Shown: positions 1-8,433 of the stretch, piece by piece
Layout of the letters: every line of letters begins with the position of its first letter
Numbering within the stretch: the first letter of the stretch is position 1
From: Pseudomonas beijingensis
GTDB taxonomy: Bacteria > Pseudomonadota > Gammaproteobacteria > Pseudomonadales > Pseudomonadaceae
Assembly (NCBI RefSeq): GCF_030687295.1
Contig: NZ_CP117425.1
Coordinates: 4,282,001 to 4,346,000, forward strand
Direction of reading: 5' to 3'
Length of the DNA stretch: 64,000 bases
Made by a program: the position numbers and the translations under genes
The notes under the pieces: model-generated
Databases searched by the model: none
Told to the model about the DNA's origin: nothing
The model's input: only the letters and a program-made list of their open reading frames with translations

Positions 1-76
1 GGAATTGACGGTGAAACCCAACGATCCGCTGCCCAGGGCGAAACAGCCACCAGCCGCCATAGTATTGGACGATTAA
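1..76 (+). CDS. 3' end of a truncated CDS, unknown function
   Basis: An open frame enters from the left edge and stops with TAA at 74-76. The visible tail is about 24 residues, proline- and lysine-containing, ending in IVLDD. It lies 15 bp before the next start on the same strand, so the two were probably co-transcribed. The tail is too short to assign a family. The downstream neighbours suggest a type VI secretion context, but that is inference. Confidence 0.45.
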   Translation, partial: ELTVKPNDPLPRAKQPPAAIVLDD

Positions 77-91
77 CAAGCACGGGATCTA

Positions 92-1009
92 ATGAAGATG
101 AACGGAATATCAGATGCGGAGTTTATTGAAGGGGCCTTTATTCAGGAGGGTGTTAGTCCGGTCGCGGGTATCATCATCGCTGCCTGTACCATTGGCGACG
201 ACTATGACAATCCAAAGAACAGGATTGGCGTTAGAAAGCAGGATGTCTGGCTTGAGTTCGGATTGTCTGCAGAGGCTATTCTCTCGGTTGATGCCGCGAC
301 TGACGGCTCCGCTTACGTCTTGGGTGAGAACGGTTCAGTCGTGCGTTTCGACTGGAAATCGCCAACAACAAGAGAGGCGCTCAAAGCCTCGCGAAAGCCC
401 TTCGCGAACGCTGCCGTCGGTAACATCGGACCACTGCGTAGAATTCGTATCCTAGGTGATGATGTGATCTGCGCAGGATCTGTCGGCCAGGTCTATCGCT
501 TGCTCGGCGATAGGTTCGAAACGCTGCCGAAGTTAAGCGTTGGCAATCAGGATGTGACCATTGAGGATATCGCCGGAAGCAGTCGCAGCGATATGGTCGC
601 TGTAACCTCCGATGGTTACGCTGCGCATTTCGACGGTACAAGCTGGGCCGTTCTTGATCTACCAAGCAACGCGAGTCTTACCAGTATCTGTCGGCTGGAC
701 AACGGTCACTATGCCATTGCTGGCAAGAATGGAACCGTACTGATCGGCGTTGCAGATCAATGGTCCATTGTTCAGCCGATTGACACGAAAAGAAGCTACT
801 GGGGGGTGGCGGCCTATAACGATCAAATATATGCAGCCCATTTGGCCGGTGTGGACAAAGTCGCCGGACAGACTCTGATCGCCTTGGACATAGAAGAAGC
901 AGACCTCCAATTCACAGTGCTTCGAAGCAGCACCGAAGGGGTGTGGTCCTTCGCGGAGAGAACGATTGGGTTGATCCGCGATGATCAATGGCAAACGATA
1001 ATGAAGTGA
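92..1009 (+). CDS. Hypothetical protein, probable beta-propeller-like repeats
   Basis: 305 residues, not recognised as a named family. Repeated short beta-rich blocks with small-residue turns are visible, each roughly 45 residues apart (for example VLGENGSVVRFDW, VICAGSVGQVYRL, VAVTSDGYAAHFDGTSW, IAGKNGTVLIG). This resembles the blades of a WD40/PQQ-like propeller. There is no signal peptide or membrane segment. GC content is visibly lower than in the following gene (many AT-rich codons), which suggests acquisition by transfer. The ribosome-binding site is weak, and a second ATG lies two codons in. It sits just upstream of a TIGR02270 gene, a family often found with type VI secretion loci, so an effector partner or immunity role is possible but unproven. 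Confidence 0.6.
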   Translation: MKMNGISDAEFIEGAFIQEGVSPVAGIIIAACTIGDDYDNPKNRIGVRKQDVWLEFGLSAEAILSVDAATDGSAYVLGENGSVVRFDWKSPTTREALKASRKPFANAAVGNIGPLRRIRILGDDVICAGSVGQVYRLLGDRFETLPKLSVGNQDVTIEDIAGSSRSDMVAVTSDGYAAHFDGTSWAVLDLPSNASLTSICRLDNGHYAIAGKNGTVLIGVADQWSIVQPIDTKRSYWGVAAYNDQIYAAHLAGVDKVAGQTLIALDIEEADLQFTVLRSSTEGVWSFAERTIGLIRDDQWQTIMK

Positions 1010-1078
1010 CGCGTGCCAAGGGCAGGCCAAGTCATTCGAAGGTTCCTGTAGAAGAACCGCTGGAGGCGAATATTCATC

Positions 1079-2338
1079 ATGCTGGTAACTTCCATTGTTC
1101 TGGACCAACACGCCGAAGAAGCCAGCTTCCTCGCCGTCCTGCGCGACTATGCCCTGCGCGCCCCGCACTACGACATCGAGCACCTCGACAAACTCGATAA
1201 CCGCCTCGACGCCCACTTCGACGGCTTGCGAATCGCGGCCCCTGGCGGCCTGGAAACGCTACTGGCCCAGCTCGGCCCACACGCCATCGGAGAGATGTTC
1301 GCCTGCGTGGTACTGGCCTTCGAGGCGGCCAATGCAAAAGTGTTGTCGCGGCTCAGCGAGCATTTGCGCAGTGCCTTGGAAACCGAACGCGGCTACCTGA
1401 TGGCTTTGGGGTGGCTTGACTGGGAACGGGTCGCGCCCTGGATCGAACGCATGCTCTCCTCCCCCGAGCCCCTGTTCCGCCGCCTCGGTCTCGCCGCCTG
1501 CGGCATGCATCGCCACGACCCAGGCCCCGCCCTGCTGGCCGGACTTTCCGATGCCGACCTCAGCGTGCTGGCACGTGCTGCGCGCACGACGGGCGAGCTG
1601 CGCCGGCGTGACCTGCTGCCGGCGCTTCGAGCCAACCGCCAGCATGAAGACGCCGCCACGCGCTTTTGGGCCAACTGGGCCGCCACCCAAATGGGCGATC
1701 AGCAGGCCTTGGAGCCTCTGCGCTCATTCGCCGAACAACAGGGTGAATTCCAGTACCGCGCGCTCTGTGTGTTGCTGGCCTGGCAGGAACGCGAGCCCAG
1801 CATCGCCTGGATACGCCAATGGGTACAAGATCCCAGGGATCGGCGCATCGGTATCCAGGCCCTTGGGCTGCTGGGCGATCCGGTCTGCGTGCCCTGGTTG
1901 ATCCAGCAGATGAGTGACTTGCCCTTTGCCCGGGTCGCTGGCGAAGCCTTCAGCCTGATCACCGGCGCCGACCTGGCGCTACTCGACCTGGAATTGCAGA
2001 CCCTGCCGGAGTTCGATGCGGGCCCGAACGACAATCCTGAAGATCCCAATGTCGCCATGGACCCCGATGAAAACCTGCCCTGGCCCGACCCGCAGGCAAT
2101 CGAAAGCTGGTGGCAAGCCAATGGTGGACACTTCCAGGTGGGGACGCGTTATATGCTGGGACTGGCGCACAGCGAACACAGTTTTCAGCAAGCCCTTGTC
2201 CGCGGCCAGCAACGCCAACGCATCACCGCCGCCTGCGGTCTCGCCCGCTTTCGACCCGACGAGGCGCTCTTCCCGACCAGCGCACCGGCCTGGCGGCAAA
2301 AGCGGTTATTGGGCATGACAGCGGTGTTCGGGCGTTGA
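1079..2338 (+). CDS. TIGR02270 family protein, HEAT-like repeats
   Basis: 419 residues, rich in alpha-helical repeats with Leu/Ala periodicity, as in HEAT/PBS-lyase-like repeat proteins. Overall similarity is to the TIGR02270 family, which commonly accompanies type VI secretion genes and whose biochemical role is not established. A GGAGG lies 11 bp before the ATG. There is no signal sequence, so it is probably a cytoplasmic scaffold or adaptor. The upstream propeller-like gene ends 69 bp before the start. The SDR downstream has its own ribosome-binding site and is functionally unrelated. Confidence 0.75.
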   Translation: MLVTSIVLDQHAEEASFLAVLRDYALRAPHYDIEHLDKLDNRLDAHFDGLRIAAPGGLETLLAQLGPHAIGEMFACVVLAFEAANAKVLSRLSEHLRSALETERGYLMALGWLDWERVAPWIERMLSSPEPLFRRLGLAACGMHRHDPGPALLAGLSDADLSVLARAARTTGELRRRDLLPALRANRQHEDAATRFWANWAATQMGDQQALEPLRSFAEQQGEFQYRALCVLLAWQEREPSIAWIRQWVQDPRDRRIGIQALGLLGDPVCVPWLIQQMSDLPFARVAGEAFSLITGADLALLDLELQTLPEFDAGPNDNPEDPNVAMDPDENLPWPDPQAIESWWQANGGHFQVGTRYMLGLAHSEHSFQQALVRGQQRQRITAACGLARFRPDEALFPTSAPAWRQKRLLGMTAVFGR

Positions 2339-2395
2339 TCAGGGTGTATATATAGCGCGCCGACGCCGGCAATCAATTCCCCCTCTGGAGGCACC

Positions 2396-3176
2396 ATGCC
2401 AAACGCAATAGGACAGAACCCCGTGGCACTCATCAGTGGGGTTGGAAGTGAGATCGGAATCGGCATGGCGATCGCGCGCAGGCTGGGCGCGGCGGGAGCC
2501 AGATTGATCATCACCGCCAGCAGTGCCCGCATCCTTGAGCGCGTCGCAGAACTGCGTGCCGAAGGGTTCGACGTCGAAGGGCGAGCCCTCGACCTTACCG
2601 ATGAAAACCAGGTACGTGAGTTTATGCTGTGGGCAGAGTCCCTCTGGGGGGCAGGTCGATATTCTGGTGAACAACGCGGGCATGGCGATGCAAGGCAGTC
2701 CGGAGTTTTTTTCCGACTTGGCGACCATGGACCTGCACACCTGGAACCTGACGCTGGCGCGAAATCTCACCACGGCCTTTCTTCTTACACGGGCGGTTCT
2801 GCCCGGCATGCGGGCACGCCGTTACGGGCGCATCGTCAACATCAGCTCCACGACCGGCACCCGCTGCAGTAACCCCGGTGAAGCGGCTTACAGCGCCGCG
2901 AAGGCTGCGATGGTCGGCATGAGCATGAGCCTGGCGCTGGAAGTCGCCCAGCAAGGCATCACTGTAAACAGCGTCGCGCCCGGCTGGATCACCACAGGTT
3001 CGACCACTGCCGAAGAAGCCAAGGCGGCCGGTCACACTCCGATGGGTCGGGCGGGACGGCCTGAAGAGGTGGCTGCACTGGTTGCTTTCCTTGCGTCTTC
3101 AGAAGCGAGCTACCTCACTGGCGAAGTCATCGTGGTGGATGGCGGAAACTGTCTGGTGGAGAACAAGGCCCCTTGA
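2396..3176 (+). pseudogene. SDR family oxidoreductase, single-base frameshift
   Basis: The N-terminal frame (from ATG 2396) carries the Rossmann start SGVGSEIGIG. The +1 frame carries the rest: NNAG, the catalytic YxxxK as YSAAK, and a C-terminal VDGG. The frames meet at a run of six G at 2646-2651. Removing one G gives a continuous protein of about 259 residues reading LWGQVDILVNNAG, the usual SDR length and order. Such enzymes are NAD(P)-dependent dehydrogenases/reductases; the substrate cannot be inferred. A good GGAGG precedes the ATG. Every other motif is intact, so either this is a very recent mutation or the extra G is a sequencing error. Confidence 0.85.
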
Positions 3177-3361
3177 TCTGAACGTGCGCCCCAGGCATTC
3201 GTCACGATTCGCGTCATAGGCCAGTAACCGTCCTCCAGGCGCCGCAGGAAAACCGGCACCATTTCACCCCAATGCGCGCTGATGACTTGCAAATTGGGGT
3301 GCTGGTCGAACACTCCCGCGAGCAACAATCCAGAGTAAGCGTCGGCTATGAAGCGTATCCG
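3177..3361 (-). pseudogene. Remnant of an amidohydrolase (amidohydrolase-2 family)
   Basis: The minus strand encodes about 50 residues typical of the C-terminal half of gamma-resorcylate-decarboxylase-type amidohydrolases: LLAGVFDQHPNLQ, then the metal-site motif SAHWGEMVP, then FLRRLED. It is closed upstream by a stop at 3362-3364. Downstream, the frame runs into sequence antisense to the SDR end. Both the N-terminal barrel and the C-terminus are missing, so this is a truncated relic. It abuts a second relic on the opposite strand. Confidence 0.6.
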
Positions 3362-3410
3362 TTATCACAACTACGGCGGGCCGGAGGTGATGCGGCTAGC
3401 AGCCGACTTG
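3348..3410 (+). pseudogene. 5' remnant of a zinc-type quinone oxidoreductase
   Basis: From ATG 3348 the frame reads MKRIRYHNYGGPEVMRL, the characteristic N-terminus of NADPH:quinone reductase/zinc-binding alcohol dehydrogenases. After about 20 codons the similarity ends and the frame runs into REP sequence. Only the first strand of the enzyme remains. The amidohydrolase relic lies on the other strand, overlapping its start. The two look like the edges of a deletion whose middle has been lost. Confidence 0.55.
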
Positions 3411-3431
3411 CTCCATGGCCAACCTATTTCC

Positions 3432-3524
3432 CCTGTGGGAGCGAGCTTGCTCGCGATGAGGGCCACCCATCCAACATCCCTGTAACTGAACCACCGCTAT
3501 CGCGAGCAAGCTCGCTCCCACAGG
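3432..3524. repeat. REP pair (BIME), GCGAGC/GCTCGC type
   Basis: Two inverted copies of the common Pseudomonas REP: one reading GGGAGCGAGCTTGCTCGCGAT (3438-3457) and its complement at 3499-3524, separated by about 40 bp. It sits between the gene remnants and the LysR gene's 3' end. It could fold into a large cruciform or hairpin and act as a transcription barrier. Confidence 0.85.
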
Positions 3525-3588
3525 GGGGCTGGGGTGGAGATGGATGTTGTGTCTGCTGAAGATTGAAGGTGGGACATATCCCAGTGAG

Positions 3589-4470
3589 TCACTTGAACAA
3601 CTCGGTGCTCATGAAATCAATGAACACCCGCAGTTTCGGCGCCAGGTGTTTGCTTGAGGGCCAGAGCATGCGGAAGGTGCTCTGATGCCGATTGAAGTCG
3701 TCCAGGACGGTGACCAGTTCACCGGCAGCGATGGCCTCCCGCACAGTGAAATCCGGCACACAGGCGATCCCCAGCGCATCGTGCACAACGTGCAGCAACG
3801 CCTCGGTGGTGTTGCAGACCAGGGTCGCCGGCAGGTTGAGTTCCGGCTCTCCGTCCCCGTTTACCGGCCAGACTTGCATCCTGCCGGTACTGGGGAACTT
3901 GTACAGCAAGCAGGCATGACCCAGCAGGTCCGCCGGTGCGTGCGGGGTGCCGTGCTCGGCGAAGTACCGGGGCGAACCGACCACAACGAGCTTGAACGGG
4001 CCCAACGGCCGGGACATCAGTCGGGAGTCGTTCGGCTCACCCGTCCGAATGACCGCATCGAAACCCTCCTCGATGATGTCCACCAGTCTGTCGGAAAAAT
4101 CCAGGTCCAGTTCGATACTGGGGTAGCGGCGCATGAAGGCAATCAGCGTCGGCATGACCAAATCCGCAACGAGGGGCAAACTCACACGCAGTTTGCCCCG
4201 TGGCGCCTTGCGGGTTTCCGACAGTTCCAGTTCGGCTGCTTCGACCTCGCAGAGAATGCGCCGGCAACGTTCAAGAAACAGCGTCCCTTCCGCCGTCAGC
4301 GTGATACTGCGTGTGCTGCGATGAAACAGCCGCACACCCAGCCGCGCCTCAAGCCGGGCGACGCTTTTGCCCACCGCCGAAGACGAAATACCCAGCGCCC
4401 TACCCGCCTCCGAAAAGCTGCGGGTTTCGGCCGCGCGCACAAAAAAATCAATCCCGCTCAGTGATTCCAC
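3589..4470 (-). CDS. LysR family transcriptional regulator
   Basis: 293 residues from the GTG at 4468-4470. This start gives the usual N-terminus (ESLSGIDFFVRAAETRSFSEA) and has GGGAGCG upstream; longer frames add non-homologous residues. An N-terminal winged helix-turn-helix (about 5-65, with SSSAVGKSVARLEARLGVRLF) is followed by a LysR substrate-binding domain of the CrgA/DmlR-like type. It is divergent from the MFS exporter gene across about 150 bp, the usual layout in which a LysR protein controls its neighbour. The inducing ligand is unknown. Confidence 0.88.
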   Translation of the reverse strand: MESLSGIDFFVRAAETRSFSEAGRALGISSSAVGKSVARLEARLGVRLFHRSTRSITLTAEGTLFLERCRRILCEVEAAELELSETRKAPRGKLRVSLPLVADLVMPTLIAFMRRYPSIELDLDFSDRLVDIIEEGFDAVIRTGEPNDSRLMSRPLGPFKLVVVGSPRYFAEHGTPHAPADLLGHACLLYKFPSTGRMQVWPVNGDGEPELNLPATLVCNTTEALLHVVHDALGIACVPDFTVREAIAAGELVTVLDDFNRHQSTFRMLWPSSKHLAPKLRVFIDFMSTELFK

Positions 4471-4623
4471 GCCACGCTCCCATTGCGGACATTTTTTCCG
4501 ATGTGTTGTGCACTCTAGCATTCTTGTCTCGACAAAGACGGGCACCTACCGTAGTCGACACTTATCAATCTGCGATTGACCACGTCGTTCCGGCGGGTCA
4601 GGCGCGTTCCAGGCAGGTAACAC

Positions 4624-5832
4624 ATGACGATTGCCAACACCCATATCGACGCAGAGGCCGAGGTTGTTCAAGGTACTGCACCGCTCCCCATCGGTTCACT
4701 GTTTGCCCTCGCACTGGCGGCGTTCGTGACCATCCTCACCGAAGCCTTGCCCGCCGGTCTTCTTTCGCAGATCAGCGAAGGGCTGGCGATCTCCGAGGCC
4801 CTGGCCGGCCAGTTGGTAACGGTCTACGCGATAGGTTCCTTGCTGGCGGCTATTCCATTGACGGCCGTGACCCAAGGCATGCGGCGCAGACCGCTCTTGC
4901 TGCTGGCCATCGCCGGCTTCGCCGTTGCCAATACCGTTACGACACTGTCCACTCATTATGCTTTGACGATGGTCGCGCGCTTGCTGGGCGGCGTATCGGC
5001 CGGACTGCTGTGGGCCTTGCTGGCCGGTTATGCCGCCCGCATGGTGCCCGAGCACCAGAAAGGTCGAGCGATTGCGATCGCCATGGTGGGCGCACCCTTG
5101 GCGTTATCCCTGGGTGTACCGGCCGGCACGCTGCTCGGCAACCTGATCGGCTGGCGGATGAGTTTCGCCATCATGAGCCTGTTCGCCGTGGCCTTGATGG
5201 TCTGGATACGACTCAAGGTGCCTGACTTTCCCGGGCAAACCACCCACAAACGCCTTGCCTTGAGCCAGGTCTTCAAGCTGCCGGGCGTGCGCTCGGTGTT
5301 GTTTGTGGTGCTGGCTTTTGTTCTGGCGCACAACATTCTCTTTACCTATATCGCTCCGTTTTTGACGGCGGTGGGCCTAGGCGAGCGGACGGATCTGGTC
5401 CTGCTGGTCTTTGGCGTCGCGTCGTTGCTGGGGATCTGGGTCGTCGGCGTGCTGATCGATCGCCATCTACGGGCGTTGACGCTGGCAGGCACGGTGCTCT
5501 TCGCCCTTTCGGCAATGATGCTGGGGGCGATGAGCGACAGGCCTGTAGCGGTGTATATCGCCGTGGCCGCTTGGGGAGTTGCTTTTGGAGGGGCTGGGAC
5601 ACTGTTCCAGACGGCCATCGCCAAGACTGCGGCAGAGGCGGCGGATCTCGCCCAGTCGATGCTGGTCACGGCCTGGAACCTCGCCATTGCCGGCGGCGGG
5701 ATCGTGGGAGGTGTCCTGCTCGATCACCTGGGGGTCGTTGCGTTTGCGCCTGTCCTGGTCGTTCTCCTGCTGCTGACGTTGGCGGTGGTGTGGTCTGCCA
5801 GCAAGTGCGGGTTTACACGAAGCCTTCAGTGA
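4624..5832 (+). CDS. MFS transporter, DHA1/AraJ-like exporter
   Basis: 402 residues with about twelve hydrophobic segments. The profile matches the AraJ/YdhP-type drug:proton antiporters of the major facilitator superfamily. The first helix region reads FALALAAFVTILTEALPAGLL. MFS motif C-like glycine-rich stretches occur mid-protein (LGVPAGTLLGNLIGW). It probably exports a small hydrophilic metabolite or drug by proton antiport across the inner membrane. It is divergent from the LysR regulator, which likely controls it. It ends 21 bp from the convergent end of the next MFS gene. Confidence 0.88.
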   Translation: MTIANTHIDAEAEVVQGTAPLPIGSLFALALAAFVTILTEALPAGLLSQISEGLAISEALAGQLVTVYAIGSLLAAIPLTAVTQGMRRRPLLLLAIAGFAVANTVTTLSTHYALTMVARLLGGVSAGLLWALLAGYAARMVPEHQKGRAIAIAMVGAPLALSLGVPAGTLLGNLIGWRMSFAIMSLFAVALMVWIRLKVPDFPGQTTHKRLALSQVFKLPGVRSVLFVVLAFVLAHNILFTYIAPFLTAVGLGERTDLVLLVFGVASLLGIWVVGVLIDRHLRALTLAGTVLFALSAMMLGAMSDRPVAVYIAVAAWGVAFGGAGTLFQTAIAKTAAEAADLAQSMLVTAWNLAIAGGGIVGGVLLDHLGVVAFAPVLVVLLLLTLAVVWSASKCGFTRSLQ

Positions 5833-5852
5833 CGATTGTTGGTCATCTTCGC

Positions 5853-7172
5853 TCAAGTCTCGTGCTCTGCAGTCAACCCAGGGTTAGCGCTTGCCCGGTA
5901 TTTCGACAGGCTTACCCAGGCCAGCGGAATTGCGCTCAGGCAGGCTGCGGCAAACAACCAGTGCGCTGCCGCCAGAGCATCCCCGCTCTGTCGGTAGATC
6001 AGGGTAATCAGCGTCGGCGTGGAACTGCCAAAGAGGGTCACCGACAAGGCGTAGGCCAGCGAGACCCCCAGGGCCCTGACTTGCACCGGAAACAGCTCGG
6101 CCAAGGCCGCCGAAGCCGGCCCCGTGTAAAGCACCATCAGCACTGCCAGCCCGCATTGGAAGCTGATCAACGTCTGGAGACTGGGGCTGTTGTTCAACCA
6201 TACGAACCCTGGGTATACGCAGAGCGCGACCCCCACGGAACCGATGAGCATGACGGTATAGCGCCCGATACGGTCCGATAGCAGTGCGGTCAAGGGACAC
6301 AATAGTGTGATGAGGCCTACCAGCACCAACCCCAGGTAGGCCTCGTTGCGCGGAAGCTCAAGCACCATCGATGCATAGGTCGGCATGAAATTGATCAATT
6401 GTGTCGCAACAGTCCAGAGGACGACGATCAACACCCCCATCACGAGGTTGGGCAGGTAGGGGCGCAGGCTTGTCCCCTTTCCTGGCAGTGCTTGATTAGC
6501 CTGGTCATCGAGAAAGCGGCGCAGCGGCTCGCTTTCCTCAAGGCTGCGGCGAATCTTCAGACCGGCGACCACGACCAGCAGCCCAAAGACATAGGGCACG
6601 CGCCACCCCCACTCATCCAACTGGGCTGGCGTCAACGCGCTCGACAACAGACTCGCACTTAAACCGCATAGCAGGAATGATCCGGCTTGCGCCACTTGTT
6701 GGCTGGAAGCAAATAGACCACGACGGTCGGCAGGTGCCGTTTCGACAAGATAGGCCAACGCGCCACCAATCTCCCCGCCTGCTGCAACCCCCTGCAATAT
6801 GCGCGCGACGACAATGCTCAGCGGTGCCCACCAACCAATGGCCTGATAGGTCGGGCAGACCGCAATAATCAGGGTTCCGGCGCCCATCAGCATGATGGAC
6901 AGGGTCAGCGCGGCCTTGCGTCCCCGGCGATCGGCATAGCGCCCCATCAACAGCGCCCCCAACGGCCGGGCAACGAAGCCGACCGCGAGCGCCAGGTAGG
7001 AAGCGAGCAACGACATCAATGGGTCGGAAGCCGGAAAGAACGCCGCCGCGATCTGCAAGGCAAAGATTGCAAACAGGGTGAAGTCGAACCATTCCAGCGC
7101 GGCGCCCACACTCACCGCCAGCACCAGCTTTCTGCGCTCGCGCCCCTGGTTATCCAGGGCGGTAGCGCTCAT
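5853..7172 (-). CDS. MFS transporter, metabolite:H+ symporter (MHS) family
   Basis: 439 residues, about twelve membrane segments. The MHS-type signatures are present: GRYADRRGRK (loop 2-3 motif A) and GVAAGGEIGGALAYLVETAP. The family includes ProP, ShiA and citrate/alpha-ketoglutarate symporters, which usually import zwitterionic or acidic metabolites with protons. The start codon overlaps the stop of the upstream M20 peptidase gene in an ATGA, so translation is coupled. It is the last gene of the eight-gene biosynthetic-type operon. It may take up a precursor, recycle product, or export product; the sequence does not decide. Confidence 0.85.
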   Translation of the reverse strand: MSATALDNQGRERRKLVLAVSVGAALEWFDFTLFAIFALQIAAAFFPASDPLMSLLASYLALAVGFVARPLGALLMGRYADRRGRKAALTLSIMLMGAGTLIIAVCPTYQAIGWWAPLSIVVARILQGVAAGGEIGGALAYLVETAPADRRGLFASSQQVAQAGSFLLCGLSASLLSSALTPAQLDEWGWRVPYVFGLLVVVAGLKIRRSLEESEPLRRFLDDQANQALPGKGTSLRPYLPNLVMGVLIVVLWTVATQLINFMPTYASMVLELPRNEAYLGLVLVGLITLLCPLTALLSDRIGRYTVMLIGSVGVALCVYPGFVWLNNSPSLQTLISFQCGLAVLMVLYTGPASAALAELFPVQVRALGVSLAYALSVTLFGSSTPTLITLIYRQSGDALAAAHWLFAAACLSAIPLAWVSLSKYRASANPGLTAEHET

Positions 7173-8410
7173 TGCTCACCCCCGGCGGGAAGTGGGGGCA
7201 ATGGCTCACAACACGCCAGGCGGCGCAGGAACTGCTCACAGGCCTCAAGCTGAGCCAGTTCCACATACTCGTTTGCCTTGTGCGCTTGCTTGATACTTCC
7301 TGGGCCGCAGACGATCGTGGGAATCCCAGCGGCCTGGAACAACCCGGCCTCGGTGCTGTACGCCACTCGCTGTCGGCCATGGGTCATTGAACTCGCCTCG
7401 CGAACCCACTGCGCGAATGCCTGATTGCCCTTCTCATCCAGCCCCGGGGTATGCAGCGTGTGGAAAAACTCAATGGACGCCCCCGCAGCGCGATCATTCA
7501 TCTCACTGTGCATGGCCTGGCTGGCGTCCTCCTTGATCTGTACCAACAGCTGCTCGGCATCGCACCCGGGCAGGTAGCGAATCTCGAAGTCAAAATTGCA
7601 TTGGCCAGGAATGACATTGCCTGCCACACCGCCGTTGACCCGGCAGACCTGAACGGTGGTGTACGGGACATCAAACCCACTGTCCAGCGGCCCCTTTGCC
7701 AGCCGTCTGGCCACCCGCTGAAGCTGCATCTGTACTCGCGCGGCATAGTCGATCGCGTTGACCCCCTCGCTGGGCAACGATGAGTGCGCCACCTTGCCGT
7801 GGACACAGCAATTGATTTCATGACGCCCTTTGTGGCCGATCACCAACGCCATTGAAGTCGGCTCGCCGACAATACAACCGGCGGGTTCCAACTGCGCCTG
7901 CGTGATAAATGGGGCCAGGTGTTTCGCCCCCATCGCGCCCACCTCTTCGTCATAGGACAGGGCCAGGTGAAAGCTTTGCCGTGCAGACGCCATCAGCTCT
8001 GGAACCATCGCCAGCACCACGGCGATAAACCCCTTCATATCCGAACTGCCACGACCGTACAGCCGCCCATGGTCCAGGTGGGCGCTGAACGGATCCTGCG
8101 CCCAGGCTTGGCCCGCTACGGGCACCACGTCGGTATGTCCGGACAGGATGATGCCGCCGGGGCGCGGCGGGCCGAGACTGGCAAACAGGTTCGCCTTGCG
8201 CCCGGAGACGTCCGGCAGAATTTGGGCCTGCACCCCGACGCCGTGCAGGTACCCGCTCACCCATTCGATAAGGTCCAAATTGGAGCGGTCGCTGACCGAA
8301 GGGAAACCAATCAAGGTGCGTGCGATCTCCAACGTGCGTGCCAGCACGCTGCGGCCGTCATTCGAGCAAGCGTCTGCCGCCCCCTGCGCAAAGGCCAAGG
8401 AAAGAGTCAT
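7169..8410 (-). CDS. M20 family metallopeptidase, ArgE/acetylornithine deacetylase-like
   Basis: 413 residues from the ATG at 8408-8410 (GGAG about 10 bp upstream); longer frames overlap the EamA gene. Metal-site motifs are present: SGHTDVVPV (first His and the catalytic Asp), GRGSSDMKG (bridging Asp), SYDEEVGAMG (catalytic Glu-Glu), and a late HKANE containing the last ligand His. M20 enzymes hydrolyse N-acyl amino acids or dipeptides with two zinc or cobalt ions. True arginine synthesis is unlikely given its place inside an accessory operon. It may deacylate an intermediate or hydrolyse a dipeptide product, for maturation or self-protection. It begins 23 bp after the EamA gene and overlaps the MFS gene. 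Confidence 0.87.
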   Translation of the reverse strand: MTLSLAFAQGAADACSNDGRSVLARTLEIARTLIGFPSVSDRSNLDLIEWVSGYLHGVGVQAQILPDVSGRKANLFASLGPPRPGGIILSGHTDVVPVAGQAWAQDPFSAHLDHGRLYGRGSSDMKGFIAVVLAMVPELMASARQSFHLALSYDEEVGAMGAKHLAPFITQAQLEPAGCIVGEPTSMALVIGHKGRHEINCCVHGKVAHSSLPSEGVNAIDYAARVQMQLQRVARRLAKGPLDSGFDVPYTTVQVCRVNGGVAGNVIPGQCNFDFEIRYLPGCDAEQLLVQIKEDASQAMHSEMNDRAAGASIEFFHTLHTPGLDEKGNQAFAQWVREASSMTHGRQRVAYSTEAGLFQAAGIPTIVCGPGSIKQAHKANEYVELAQLEACEQFLRRLACCEPLPPLPAGGEQ

Positions 8411-8433
8411 GGGATGCTCCAGCAAACAGAAGT

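Noticed and set aside
3432..3524. REP pairs considered as insertion-sequence ends or a MITE
   Set aside because: There is no target duplication or transposase, and the sequences match the common Pseudomonas REP hairpins found at many sites here.
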